Shown in pieces: positions 9,601 to 17,054 of a stretch of DNA of 64,000 bases. The stretch is from Candidatus Eisenbacteria bacterium (GTDB lineage: Bacteria > Eisenbacteria > RBG-16-71-46). The notes beneath the pieces were generated by a model. It was not told the DNA's origin, did not search any database, and saw only the letters and a program-made list of their open reading frames with translations. The translations under genes were made by a program, and so were the position numbers. Positions within the stretch are counted from its first letter, which is position 1; every line of letters begins with the position of its first letter. The stretch spans positions 62,001 to 126,000 of the forward strand of contig JADLBL010000008.1 in the NCBI GenBank assembly GCA_020847735.1. The letters are read 5' to 3'.

Positions 9601-10997
9601 CGGGCACCTGCCGCGTTGAGGTGAGCCAGATCGAGCCCGACCGCCGCTTCCAGTTGACCACGGGCGTCCCAATAGGCCTCACCCGCCTCCAGTTGCCCGA
9701 GCAACGTGTCCACGAGTCGTCCCTTCTGCGTGAGGTAGGAATCGAGCGAGATGCGTCCGTCGGTGTAGGCCTCGCGGATCAACGCAAGGTCCTGCCGCAC
9801 GTGAGTCGATCGCTCGAGGTAGAGCCGGTAGAGCCCGGCGGCGTCCTCGAACCGCCGCACGGCACCCAGCACTTCCATCTGCGTCAGCAGGCGATAGCGG
9901 TCGTACTCCGCCACGCTGCGACCGATCTCGGCGGACGCCCGGGCGCGACCTGCCTGGTTCTTCTGCCACAGGGGCAGCGGAGCGCTGATGCGGGCGGTCC
10001 AGAGGTTGTCCGTGGAGCTCGCGCCTGAGATTCCACCGATGATCGCGGGATCGCCGCTGAAGTCACCACTGGAGAAGGAGCGGCGGTCCCTCGTCAGTCC
10101 CAGTCCCAGCGTGAGGTCTGGTCGTCCTTCGAGCTCCGCCACCCGGAGTTCCGCCTGGCGCTCGGCGATCTGGCGTCGGAAGACGTCGCCGGCTGCGCGC
10201 ACCCGCAGCGCCGATGCCACGACGGAATCCTCGGGCGCTTGCAGCGAATCCACGCTCACCTCGCCGCTGAGGCGGATGGAGTCGGGAAGCGCCCGGCCGA
10301 TCGCGAGGCCAAGCGAGACAAGCGCCTGACGAAGATCACTGCGCGCGCGGCGGCCCTGCGCTTCCATCCGGAGCAGGTCCAGCTCCGTCAGGCGTCCCGT
10401 CACGGGCGTGATGGAACCGTCCCGCACGCGAGCCTGCGTGGCCTGAACAACGTGGCGGTCCAGATCGGCCAGTTCGTCTGAGAGGACGAGGCGATCCTGA
10501 AGGAAGAGCGCACGCTCGAAACGCGCGCGGATGTCCGACTCGAGCTCCTGCCGTCTCGCGCTCCATTGCGCCGCGGTGGTCAGGGAGCGTGAAGTGGCGG
10601 CCGACTGGCGCGCCGAGCGCTTGCCCCAGAGCTCCAACTCCTGGCTGACGCCGAAGTCCAGCGTGCCCTCGGAACCCGAACCAAGCGTCTGGCCGCCCCG
10701 GGCCGTCTGTAGCTCGAGTTGCGGATTGAACGCGGGAACTCCGGCGAACGCCGAGTCGGCTCGCGCAACGGCAAGATTCCCTGCGGCGACGCGCAGGTCC
10801 GGATGCGAGTAGTAAGCGATGGCGAGCGCCCGCTCCAGCGTGAGAGGGCTCTCGAGGGGCTCGAACGAGCCGCTTGCCGAAGGAGTCACCGTTGCGCTAC
10901 CTAGGTCGGATTGAGCGAGGGAGCGCCTCGCAGCTCCCGGCACGAGGAGTGCAGCGCACGCGATCGCGAAGAGGCGATGCGTCAGCCGTGAAGACAT
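9597..10997 (-). CDS. Outer-membrane efflux protein (TolC/CusC/CzcC family)
   Basis: 466 aa with a signal peptide (LFAIACAALLVPGAARRSLA). Long Ala/Arg/Glu-rich helical repeats match the two tandem OEP domains that form the trimeric outer-membrane channel; the motif LDFGVSQELELWGKR is characteristic of CusC/CzcC. It is upstream of, and overlaps by 4 nt, the membrane-fusion gene, completing a tripartite exporter. About 100 bp separates it from the small exported protein gene upstream. Start ATG at 10997; alternatives were not needed because the signal peptide begins there. Confidence 0.88.
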   Translation of the reverse strand: MSSRLTHRLFAIACAALLVPGAARRSLAQSDLGSATVTPSASGSFEPLESPLTLERALAIAYYSHPDLRVAAGNLAVARADSAFAGVPAFNPQLELQTARGGQTLGSGSEGTLDFGVSQELELWGKRSARQSAATSRSLTTAAQWSARRQELESDIRARFERALFLQDRLVLSDELADLDRHVVQATQARVRDGSITPVTGRLTELDLLRMEAQGRRARSDLRQALVSLGLAIGRALPDSIRLSGEVSVDSLQAPEDSVVASALRVRAAGDVFRRQIAERQAELRVAELEGRPDLTLGLGLTRDRRSFSSGDFSGDPAIIGGISGASSTDNLWTARISAPLPLWQKNQAGRARASAEIGRSVAEYDRYRLLTQMEVLGAVRRFEDAAGLYRLYLERSTHVRQDLALIREAYTDGRISLDSYLTQKGRLVDTLLGQLEAGEAYWDARGQLEAAVGLDLAHLNAAGAR

Positions 10998-11100
10998 TCC
11001 ATTTCCGCCTTTCCGTCAGGGCGCGATGGCACCTGACTCGCATTCCCGCACGCCATTCCATATGGCGCGCCTCGTCCTACGTCAGGACCAGAACGGGATG

Positions 11101-11523
11101 CTAGGCGAAGTAAGGAGGGCTACGCGGCGACTGCGATGCAGTCGAGGGATCGGGCGGCGAAGCCGATCGGGCATCCGGTTCGAGCCGGACGAAAGCACTC
11201 GGAGCGCCAGCCGTCGCCACGCTCGTCGCCACGACGGCGAATGACGTGGCCGCGGACACCGGGGCGTCGATGGAGACCGAGCCTGGCGAGGTGGCAAGCG
11301 GAAGCTGGATGTTCCCGCAACAGCAGCCGTCCGAGGGGGACGTCGGCTTCTGCATGGGACCGGACTCGGGGCAGCAGTCGTGATCGCCGTCGTCGTGATG
11401 GTCGGCAACTGCGGTTACGGCGGCCGCCTGCACGGGCATGAACGCGCAATGGCCCAACTCGAGCGGCATCAGCACCGCGACGAGAAGAGTCAACATCACG
11501 CGCAACCCGAGCAAGAGCTTCAT
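11101..11523 (-). CDS. Small His/Asp- and Cys-rich exported protein heading the copper-efflux unit
   Basis: 140 aa. ATG at 11523 follows GGAGGTGCTGGTCGG; earlier in-frame ATGs would run through the palindromic control region. Signal peptide MKLLLGLRVMLTLLVAVL ends near LELGHC. Then come a His/Asp cluster (ADHHDDGDHDCC) and a Cys cluster (DGCCCGN), plausible metal ligands, followed by an Ala/Ser/Pro-rich tail. It resembles the protein at 1-335 in architecture and sits first in its operon, like the one at 27599-28024. Family unnamed to me; a periplasmic metal sensor or chaperone is inference. Confidence 0.65.
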   Translation of the reverse strand: MKLLLGLRVMLTLLVAVLMPLELGHCAFMPVQAAAVTAVADHHDDGDHDCCPESGPMQKPTSPSDGCCCGNIQLPLATSPGSVSIDAPVSAATSFAVVATSVATAGAPSAFVRLEPDARSASPPDPSTASQSPRSPPYFA

Positions 11524-11555
11524 CCGACCAGCACCTCCATGGATACTCGACTTCC

Positions 11556-11595
11556 AACAGCATTGACTCCCCAACGACCGACAGTCAAGGCTGTT
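11556..11595. promoter_or_regulatory. 40-bp dyad upstream of the copper-efflux unit (candidate operator)
   Basis: Left arm AACAGCATTGACT (11556-11568) and right arm AGTCAAGGCTGTT (11583-11595) pair at 12 of 13 positions across a 14-bp spacer. It starts 33 bp upstream of the ATG at 11523. On the minus strand it contains TTGACT, which could serve as a -35. This geometry would suit a MerR-type or response-regulator operator; the regulator is not identified in the window. Confidence 0.55.
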
Positions 11596-11688
11596 ATCGG
11601 CTTCTGATGCCCGTTCCGTAGGGTTGGTGCATGAAGTCACACGGGCCTGACGCGGCCCGGGCAGGCTGCATGCATCCTGCGGAGTCCC

Positions 11689-11704
11689 TCAGGCGTGCGC
11701 CTGA
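11689..11704 (-). terminator. Short hairpin after the DUF302 gene
   Basis: TCAGGCG-TG-CGCCTGA, perfect 7-bp arms, 12 bp past the DUF302 stop. No clear U-run follows, so an intrinsic terminator is only possible. Confidence 0.3.
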
Positions 11705-11716
11705 TGTCCATTCACC

Positions 11717-12118
11717 TCATGCCTTGCCCAGCGCCCGCTGAAGGCGTTCGCGTGCTTCGCGCATCGGGCCTTCGAGCCCGGCCGAGTGCGGCGCGACCTT
11801 GAGCATGGCCTCCGGATCCAGGATCGAGACGACCGCGCTACCCTCATCGTCCTGTCTGACCACGACATTGCAGGGGAGCAGGAGCCCAACTCCCGGATCC
11901 GTGCTCAGCGCCTGGTGAGCCAAGGTCGGGTTGCACGCTCCCAGGATCACGTAGTTGGGAAAGTCCACGTTCAACTTGGCCCGGAGAGTTGCCCGGACGT
12001 CGATCTCCGTCAGTACGCCGAAGCCTTCTGCCTTGAGCGCCGCTTCGATGCGCCGTCGTGCATCCTCGTACGAGATGCCCTTCAATGTGCGTGTGAACCC
12101 GTATTCGGTGTCCAGCAT
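11717..12118 (-). CDS. DUF302 family protein
   Basis: 133 aa. ATG at 12118 follows AGGAGAGGCGGGCTC; the Shine-Dalgarno abuts the stop of the 26-aa membrane peptide upstream. The DUF302 fold is indicated by YEDARRRIEAALKAEGFGVL, EIDVRATLRAKL and the end motif GACNPTLAHQAL ... LLLPCNVVV. DUF302 proteins are small cytosolic or exported proteins of unknown biochemical role, often linked to metal or sulfur-stress loci. No signal peptide here. It follows the two tiny ORFs in what looks like one transcript. Confidence 0.85.
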   Translation of the reverse strand: MLDTEYGFTRTLKGISYEDARRRIEAALKAEGFGVLTEIDVRATLRAKLNVDFPNYVILGACNPTLAHQALSTDPGVGLLLPCNVVVRQDDEGSAVVSILDPEAMLKVAPHSAGLEGPMREARERLQRALGKA

Positions 12119-12131
12119 GAGCCCGCCTCTC

Positions 12132-12212
12132 CTACTTTCCGCTTCGTCCCTTCGCGAGAAACCAGACAAGCACGATCAGGAGTGCAATCCCGCCGATCCA
12201 CCACAGGACCAT
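12132..12212 (-). CDS. 26-aa single-TM peptide
   Basis: MVLWWIGGIALLIVLVWFLA plus KGRSGK. It has one hydrophobic helix and a positively charged C-terminus, the usual shape of a small inner-membrane peptide. Its ATG directly follows the TAG of the 14-aa ORF and its stop abuts the Shine-Dalgarno of the DUF302 gene, suggesting translational coupling. Small Trp/Gly-rich membrane peptides are common in metal-resistance clusters; function unknown. Confidence 0.5.
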   Translation of the reverse strand: MVLWWIGGIALLIVLVWFLAKGRSGK

Positions 12213-12257
12213 CTATCCGCCCTGCCCGTAGCCACCCATGTTTCCCATGTTGCCCAT
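12213..12257 (-). CDS. 14-aa Met/Gly peptide ORF (leader or tiny protein)
   Basis: MGNMGNMGGYGQGG, with a strong Shine-Dalgarno (GGGGGAG) 6 nt before the ATG at 12257. The TAG is immediately followed by the ATG of the 26-aa peptide. The spaced Met residues resemble Cu(I)-binding Met motifs, or this may be a leader controlling the next ORF. A frameshift that split one longer peptide is also possible. Confidence 0.4.
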   Translation of the reverse strand: MGNMGNMGGYGQGG

Positions 12258-12276
12258 GCATCACTCCCCCGTAGGC

Positions 12277-13485
12277 CTAGAAGGCCCACATCAACTCGGC
12301 GATCGCGCTCTGGTCCCGAGACGCACCGGTCGACTTCAGGAACTGGGTCTCGAGCGTGAGCCGCACCTGAGTCTGCACCCAGAACGATACGCCCATCGTC
12401 GGCCCGTCGGTCGTTTCAGCGTCCCCGACGGGGACGGCGCGACTGGCGTAATCGTAGCGTGCGTATCCGGCCCACCGTTCCGCGAGCAGGACCTCGCCGA
12501 GCAGGAAGCCCCCCTTTGAGGCCAGGGACTTGTCGCCGGCCGGCTTGTCGGTCCCCCAGAGAAGCCCAAGTACGCCCTTGGTCTTCGGTCCGTAGGCATT
12601 GGCGAAGAGCGCCACTCTGTCGTAGTCCAGCGAAACCTGGTCGGGAGTTGCCTCGATCTTGCCCCTGTAGCCGAACCCGCTGAGCGCATTGCCCTTCTCG
12701 CCAATCAGGTACTCGGCGCTAGCATAGAGATCTGTGTGGCCTGGGCCGACGAGACCCTCGATCTGGGGCTGGCCGGCGCCCACATACGCGTTCCAGCGCG
12801 GCAGGTTCACCGCGCCGAGCTCAACTCCTCGCAAGAGCACCGCGGGCGCCCAAGGGCTATTTGCTCGCGAAGGCATCTCAAGGACCACCGGCGCCGACAG
12901 CGGCATTGCCGCGCCGACGCCGTTGAACAGGATCGCGAACGGAACGAGCTGGCCGAAGCGCACGGAAGCGAAACGCGGGCTCCATGATGTGTTGAACTGG
13001 GCGTAGGCCTGTTCCACCGCGACGCCACCGCCCTCGATATCGAAAGCGAAGTTAGCGAGTCCGGACCAGTGCTGATCGAGTGGTCCCCCGATCCAGCCAT
13101 CGATCATCCCCGAGTGAAACGCGGCCTGCTCGTGATTGCGCGCCTCGAAGGTGTGATGTCCCATGACGGTCAGGTAGTGCTGCCATTCCAGCGGCAGCAC
13201 CTCGCCCAGCGGCCGCTCGGTGGCGGCGACCGGAGGCTTCTCGGCCTCTCGCGTCCCCATGACCATGCCCGCCTGCGGTGTCATCCCTCCCCGCTCCTCG
13301 CGAAGGCCGCGGCGGATGTAGGAGTGTCCGTCCTCATTGAGCTCGGGCAGACGGAAGTGACACATCTGGCACTTGGCCGACTCGCGCCGCGCGAAGGCGG
13401 GCACCGCCTGAGAACTCCGGACCCGCAGAAGAGACAGGCCGGCACTGACCAGCAGCAGGCACAAGAAGCCAGTCGCCAGCTTCAT
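12277..13485 (-). CDS. Monohaem cytochrome c-like domain fused to an outer-membrane porin-like domain
   Basis: 402 aa. ATG at 13485 is chosen for its AGGAGAATCGA Shine-Dalgarno and because a signal peptide follows (KLATGFLCLLLVSAGLSLL). One haem-binding CQMCH lies near the mature N-terminus (about residue 40), followed by a long beta-strand-rich segment with aromatic strand ends typical of barrels (FGQLVPFAILFNG, FWVQTQVRLTLETQFL). The C-terminus ends in Phe (LMWAF), as outer-membrane barrels often do. This suggests an outer-membrane electron-transfer or sensing protein. No partner multihaem cytochrome is adjacent, so the role is open. Confidence 0.65.
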   Translation of the reverse strand: MKLATGFLCLLLVSAGLSLLRVRSSQAVPAFARRESAKCQMCHFRLPELNEDGHSYIRRGLREERGGMTPQAGMVMGTREAEKPPVAATERPLGEVLPLEWQHYLTVMGHHTFEARNHEQAAFHSGMIDGWIGGPLDQHWSGLANFAFDIEGGGVAVEQAYAQFNTSWSPRFASVRFGQLVPFAILFNGVGAAMPLSAPVVLEMPSRANSPWAPAVLLRGVELGAVNLPRWNAYVGAGQPQIEGLVGPGHTDLYASAEYLIGEKGNALSGFGYRGKIEATPDQVSLDYDRVALFANAYGPKTKGVLGLLWGTDKPAGDKSLASKGGFLLGEVLLAERWAGYARYDYASRAVPVGDAETTDGPTMGVSFWVQTQVRLTLETQFLKSTGASRDQSAIAELMWAF

Positions 13486-13828
13486 TCGATTCTCCTGCGC
13501 GCGGGGATTCCGCAGCGCATGCGGGGCGTCGAGCATCAGTACTTGGGAGGCGCGGGCCGTCGGGTGCATGTTCCCGAGGAGTGCTGGATGCACTCCACTC
13601 CGAGCGCGTGATAGGCCAGATTCATGCCACCGCGCTACCGCTAGAGGCGGGCTACCAAGTGCAAGCGAGCACAACAGATGGGGCCACCAACACTTGATCC
13701 GGCGAGGCCTCACGACACCGGAGCAGGACCACCAACGGAGAAACCTGCACACGGCGAAGCAGGATCTTCAATGCGATCCCGAGTGAGTGCCCCCGACCTC
13801 GGCTGCTCACACGACCCAGAGAGCAGCG
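13486..13828. other. 343-bp gap without a recognised gene
   Basis: Between the cytochrome/porin-like gene and the methyltransferase gene. I see no supported coding frame or RNA. The minus strand just upstream of 13485 presumably holds the promoter for the cytochrome/porin-like gene. Confidence 0.4.
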
Positions 13829-14446
13829 TCAGCCCACCATTCTGCAGTGGCAGTAGACGAACTCCTGTTCGCTGCCCCACGGAGTCAGGTGCATTTCCTC
13901 GCAGCTTTCGACCTTCTCGAACGGAGAGCCGAACTCACCGTGAAGCTCGTCGGGGCTGTATCGCGTGACCTCAAAGCCACTGCACTGCTTTGGGCCATGC
14001 GGCCCGAACGTGGCGACCACGATGTGTCCGCCTGGCTTCAAGGCACGTCGCACGGCTTCGACGTAGCGGCGGCGGGCCCCGGTCTCGCACAGGAAGTGAA
14101 ACACGGCCCGATCGTGCCAGAAATCAAGGCAGTGCTCCTGGAGCTCTATCTGCGTGATGTCCGCGACCACCCAACTCACCTTTGCGGCTCGTGGGCCGAG
14201 TCGCCTCTTCGCTCCTGCGATGGCGGTCATCGAAATATCGAGCACCGTGAGATCTGTGAAGCCACGATCGAGCAGGTCGTCCACGAGGGTGGACGCGCCC
14301 CCGCCTACATCAATAATCGCGGCCCTCGCTTCGAGATGAGCGCCCTGGATGAAGGCCAAGGAGCGCTCGAGGTGCGGGCGGTACCAGCTCACTCGGTCGG
14401 CGGCTTTCTGGTGATAGATGGCATCCCAATCTTCCTGCTCGGTCAT
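13829..14446 (-). CDS. Class I SAM-dependent methyltransferase
   Basis: 205 aa. ATG at 14446 (MTEQEDWDAIY); an upstream ATG at 14464 would add six residues. Motif I is IIDVGGGAS (about residue 45), followed by the acidic post-I strand (LTVLDIS) and motif II/III segments (VVADITQ, LKPGGHIVVATFGP). The N-terminal WDAIYHQKAADRVSWY is typical of a family of small methyltransferases, some acting on metalloids or thiols. It is the last gene after ArsR, MtrA-like protein, lipoprotein and membrane protein, 38 bp from its neighbour, so it is likely co-transcribed. Substrate unknown; methylation linked to the MtrA-like protein is inference. Confidence 0.8.
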   Translation of the reverse strand: MTEQEDWDAIYHQKAADRVSWYRPHLERSLAFIQGAHLEARAAIIDVGGGASTLVDDLLDRGFTDLTVLDISMTAIAGAKRRLGPRAAKVSWVVADITQIELQEHCLDFWHDRAVFHFLCETGARRRYVEAVRRALKPGGHIVVATFGPHGPKQCSGFEVTRYSPDELHGEFGSPFEKVESCEEMHLTPWGSEQEFVYCHCRMVG

Positions 14447-14484
14447 CTGAAGAAGCCCCCTCATCGCACGTCGCGTTCAAGCTC

Positions 14485-14988
14485 TCAGGGCTTGAGCGGG
14501 AGTTTCGGTGTGCAGTCTGCGCACGCAGGCATTCGAGCCCGCCGGACAATCAATACCGCGCTCAAGACGACGGAAAGTGTCGTGACTAGCGCAACCAGTG
14601 GCTTGAGGAGCCCCAGTATCGACGAACCGAAGAGGGAGAGGTAGACCGCCAGCATCGGCGAGCCGCAGCAACCGATCAGGAAGCAGCCGGCTCCGTAGAG
14701 AACGCCGAGCATGGTCACACCGCCGACGATGCCCTGTGCCGCTTGTCTCCGCTGGCGGATGGTCAGCGCGAGCGCGAAGACGGTGAAGGCAGCCGCGAGC
14801 GCGTAGGAGTAGCCGAACCAGTAGTCGCCCTGCCCGACATACCGCGCCCATGCGGATTGGTCAGGCGCGCCCGCGACATGTACCCAGTGCGACGCGACGT
14901 GGGCGTGCTGCCAACTGAGGACGCCAAAGTGCAGCCCCAGCGTCGCGGCGAAGGCGAGGGCCGCCAGGGCGAAGTCCGACCGGCTCAC
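14485..14988 (-). CDS. Multi-pass membrane protein with Cys-rich helix
   Basis: 167 aa, family not recognised. GTG at 14988 overlaps the preceding stop (GTGA). Four or five hydrophobic helices are visible: about residues 6-25, one after YWFGYSYALAAAF, one around GVLYGAGCFLIGCC, and two C-terminal. Intramembrane Cys (GCFLIGCC) and C-terminal Cys (PACADCTP) could bind metal or form disulfides. It follows the OB-like lipoprotein in the ArsR-led operon; transport is a guess from topology and context. Confidence 0.55.
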   Translation of the reverse strand: MSRSDFALAALAFAATLGLHFGVLSWQHAHVASHWVHVAGAPDQSAWARYVGQGDYWFGYSYALAAAFTVFALALTIRQRRQAAQGIVGGVTMLGVLYGAGCFLIGCCGSPMLAVYLSLFGSSILGLLKPLVALVTTLSVVLSAVLIVRRARMPACADCTPKLPLKP

Positions 14989-15374
14989 CGCACCGCCTCG
15001 ACCCTTTCGGCACGTACGATGTAACGACCCGGCGTGGACTGCTCGAGGCGACCCGACACGCGCACGGCGCTTGCCGTCTCGGGCATTGCGCCCGCGAAGG
15101 CAACCGGTACCTCGTAAGAAGCGCACCCGAGTTCGCGGCAGGAGCGGTACTCCGCCTCGTCGATTACCGTGAACATGTGGCCTTCCGAACCAATCTCCGA
15201 CACCACGCCGCGGACCGTGATGCCCCTGCCCGCGTAGCCCTCCGGCGATTTCGCGAGTTGTTCGACCCCGATATCAGCAGGCTGCGCCGCCTTGGCGAGA
15301 GGTTTGCGGTGGCAGCCGGCGAGCGTGAAGGAAGCGAGCAGTAGGACCACCGCGCCTCGAGCAGTTGCTTTCAC
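14985..15374 (-). CDS. Lipoprotein with OB-fold-like domain
   Basis: 129 aa. GTG at 15374 overlaps the stop of the MtrA-like gene and is preceded by GGAGGGAAG. A short hydrophobic leader ends in LAGC, a clear lipobox. The remainder (YAGRGITVRGVVSEIGSEG ... AVRVSGRLEQ) has the strand pattern of tRNA_anti-like/OB-fold lipoproteins. A pair of Cys (SCRELGC) is present. It should be membrane-anchored outside the cytoplasm. It is part of the ArsR-led operon; function unknown. Confidence 0.6.
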   Translation of the reverse strand: MKATARGAVVLLLASFTLAGCHRKPLAKAAQPADIGVEQLAKSPEGYAGRGITVRGVVSEIGSEGHMFTVIDEAEYRSCRELGCASYEVPVAFAGAMPETASAVRVSGRLEQSTPGRYIVRAERVEAVR

Positions 15375-16543
15375 GACTTCTTCCCTCCCAACATGATGGG
15401 GCTCGAGTGGCAGCCGCACCCGCTCCCGCATTCCGGCTCGGGGGCACGGTCCTGAACATAGGGCTCGCCCGTGGCGAGCGAACGTTCAGCGAGCGACAGT
15501 TCCTTCCCCAGGTACGCAGCGTGGTCGAGCCGAGACACGATGCCGCGGGTGATCACGGTCGCGACCATTTCGTCGGAGCGCACACCCTCCACAACGAGGG
15601 AGAGCACGCCGTCGTTCTTGTAGTGCTCGAGCACGATGACTCCGCGCGCGCGGTCAGGCAGCACGACGAAGTAGCCCTTCGGATCGAGCACCAGCCGAGC
15701 AGGAGGCTCTGCCCAGATCGGCGTCGGACCTACCCCAGCCGTCTCGGCCGGCCGGCGACTCTTCGACGGCGGCAGCGCTGCGACCGAGGCGAGGACGCCC
15801 GGCAGATCCTCGGTTCCGATGCGGTCGACGATGGCGATCTCGCGGCGGAACGTCTCAACGGCCTCCCGGGAGACGTTCTTGATGACCGGCCGCCGCCCCG
15901 GGGCCCCGATGATGAACCCCCGCTCATCGAGACCGTTCGCGACCAGGCTGAGCAGGCTCTGCCCAGGCAGGTGTCCGATCCGCTGCTGCGAGTCGGCCCC
16001 GCAGAGCAGCAGTGTGGTCAGGTTCGAGTTCGCCAGCACGTTCGTGAGGATCCGCTCGATCCCGAGGTTCTCGGTGTAGACGGCGCCGACGATTGCCACG
16101 CGAGCAGGTGCCGCGGTGGCGATGGGTTCGACCAGGTGTTCCGACGTGAGCACGCACACCGCCACGTCGCCTGCGGCATCGAGGACGCGGAAGTTCCCGG
16201 GATAGGGCGGCCATCCGGCCCGACGCTCGGGAATGTCGGTCGGGCACGCCGAATCCGCCTCGATCGCGGCTTCCGGGAACTCCTCGACGGCCAGGTTGAG
16301 TACATTGGCGGGCCAACACACGGTGCAACCGAGGCAGTCGTACTCGCTGGGGATCAGCCGCGAGAGCCCCTCGGTCACGACGGGCAGCAACTCGCGCGTC
16401 GCCTCGGCCGGCAGTGAGGGCATGACCTTGTGCAACTGTTCCACCGTGCCACGGAAGCACCCGCAACGATGGCACTTCTTTGCCGCGGTGGCGGAACGCA
16501 GGTCTGCGAGTAGCGTGGTCAGACGCTCGGCTCGCCCGGGCAT
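15371..16543 (-). CDS. MtrA-like / DUF4346 protein with Cys-rich N-terminus
   Basis: 390 aa. ATG at 16543 lies 8 nt after GAGGGGG; a GTG at 16552 would overlap the ArsR stop. Central residues match the methyltransferase subunit A (MtrA) domain of archaeal tetrahydromethanopterin S-methyltransferase: YTENLGIERILTNVLANSN, LLLCGADS, GHLPGQSL and FIIGAPGRRPVIKN. The C-terminal part matches DUF4346 (LVLDPKGYFVVL). The N-terminal CHRCGCF and CLGCTVCWP clusters suggest an Fe-S or metal site, and the C-terminus has CGSGCGCHSS. MtrA binds a corrinoid in archaea; whether this one does is unknown. Expression under ArsR points to metal(loid) or thiol-linked methyl transfer (inference). Confidence 0.75.
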   Translation of the reverse strand: MPGRAERLTTLLADLRSATAAKKCHRCGCFRGTVEQLHKVMPSLPAEATRELLPVVTEGLSRLIPSEYDCLGCTVCWPANVLNLAVEEFPEAAIEADSACPTDIPERRAGWPPYPGNFRVLDAAGDVAVCVLTSEHLVEPIATAAPARVAIVGAVYTENLGIERILTNVLANSNLTTLLLCGADSQQRIGHLPGQSLLSLVANGLDERGFIIGAPGRRPVIKNVSREAVETFRREIAIVDRIGTEDLPGVLASVAALPPSKSRRPAETAGVGPTPIWAEPPARLVLDPKGYFVVLPDRARGVIVLEHYKNDGVLSLVVEGVRSDEMVATVITRGIVSRLDHAAYLGKELSLAERSLATGEPYVQDRAPEPECGSGCGCHSSPIMLGGKKS

Positions 16544-16548
16544 CGCGC

Positions 16549-16938
16549 TCACCCCCTCGCGCTCGGGAGCAGGTGCGCCTTCTGGATTCCCAGCAGGCAC
16601 TTGCCGTCCTCGCGCAGCCGGAGCCGCTTGCGCAGTTCAGCCCGGTCTCTCTTGACGTGATCGGCCGGAATGCCGGCTACCGCTTGAAGTACGAGTGAAC
16701 GGAACGCCAGTCGATCGTCGGCAACCCGGTAGTAGATCCAGCGTCCCTCGCGCCGGCTCTCGAGAAGGCCCGCCGACCTGAGTGCCGCGCAGTGCTTGGA
16801 GACGTTGTACTGGGATTCCTCGAGGCTGTCGGCCAGCTCGCAGACGCAGAGCTCCGTGCCGCCCTCGAGCAGCAATCGCACCAAGCGCAGGCGCGTCGGA
16901 TCGCCAAGCGCCTTGAAGACTGTCGCAAACTCCTGCAT
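16549..16938 (-). CDS. ArsR-family metalloregulator
   Basis: 129 aa. ATG at 16938 follows GGGAGGCACG. The winged-helix HTH spans ALGDPTRLRLVRLLLE through NVSKHCAALRSAGLLESRREG. ELCVCEL at the start of the DNA-recognition region is the classical As(III)/Sb(III)-type CxC site, and the wing is RREGRWIYYRV. It is the first gene of a five-gene unit (MtrA-like, lipoprotein, membrane protein, methyltransferase), so it probably represses that unit and itself until metal binds. Confidence 0.9.
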   Translation of the reverse strand: MQEFATVFKALGDPTRLRLVRLLLEGGTELCVCELADSLEESQYNVSKHCAALRSAGLLESRREGRWIYYRVADDRLAFRSLVLQAVAGIPADHVKRDRAELRKRLRLREDGKCLLGIQKAHLLPSARG

Positions 16939-16953
16939 CGTGCCTCCCATGCT

Positions 16954-16975
16954 CATATGCGCAACTGGGCATATT
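16954..16975. promoter_or_regulatory. Candidate ArsR operator
   Basis: CATATGC near 16954-16960 and GCATATT near 16969-16975 form an imperfect inverted pair (6 of 7) about 8 bp apart, 16 bp upstream of the ArsR start. ATAT-rich dyads at this place are typical ArsR/SmtB sites. Confidence 0.55.
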
Positions 16976-17054
16976 ATGGAGCTTGAGCTGACCGCGGACA
17001 AGGGAAGAGGGTGGACCGCTCCTAGGTGCGCGATCTCCAGCCGGCAGCCAGCGG

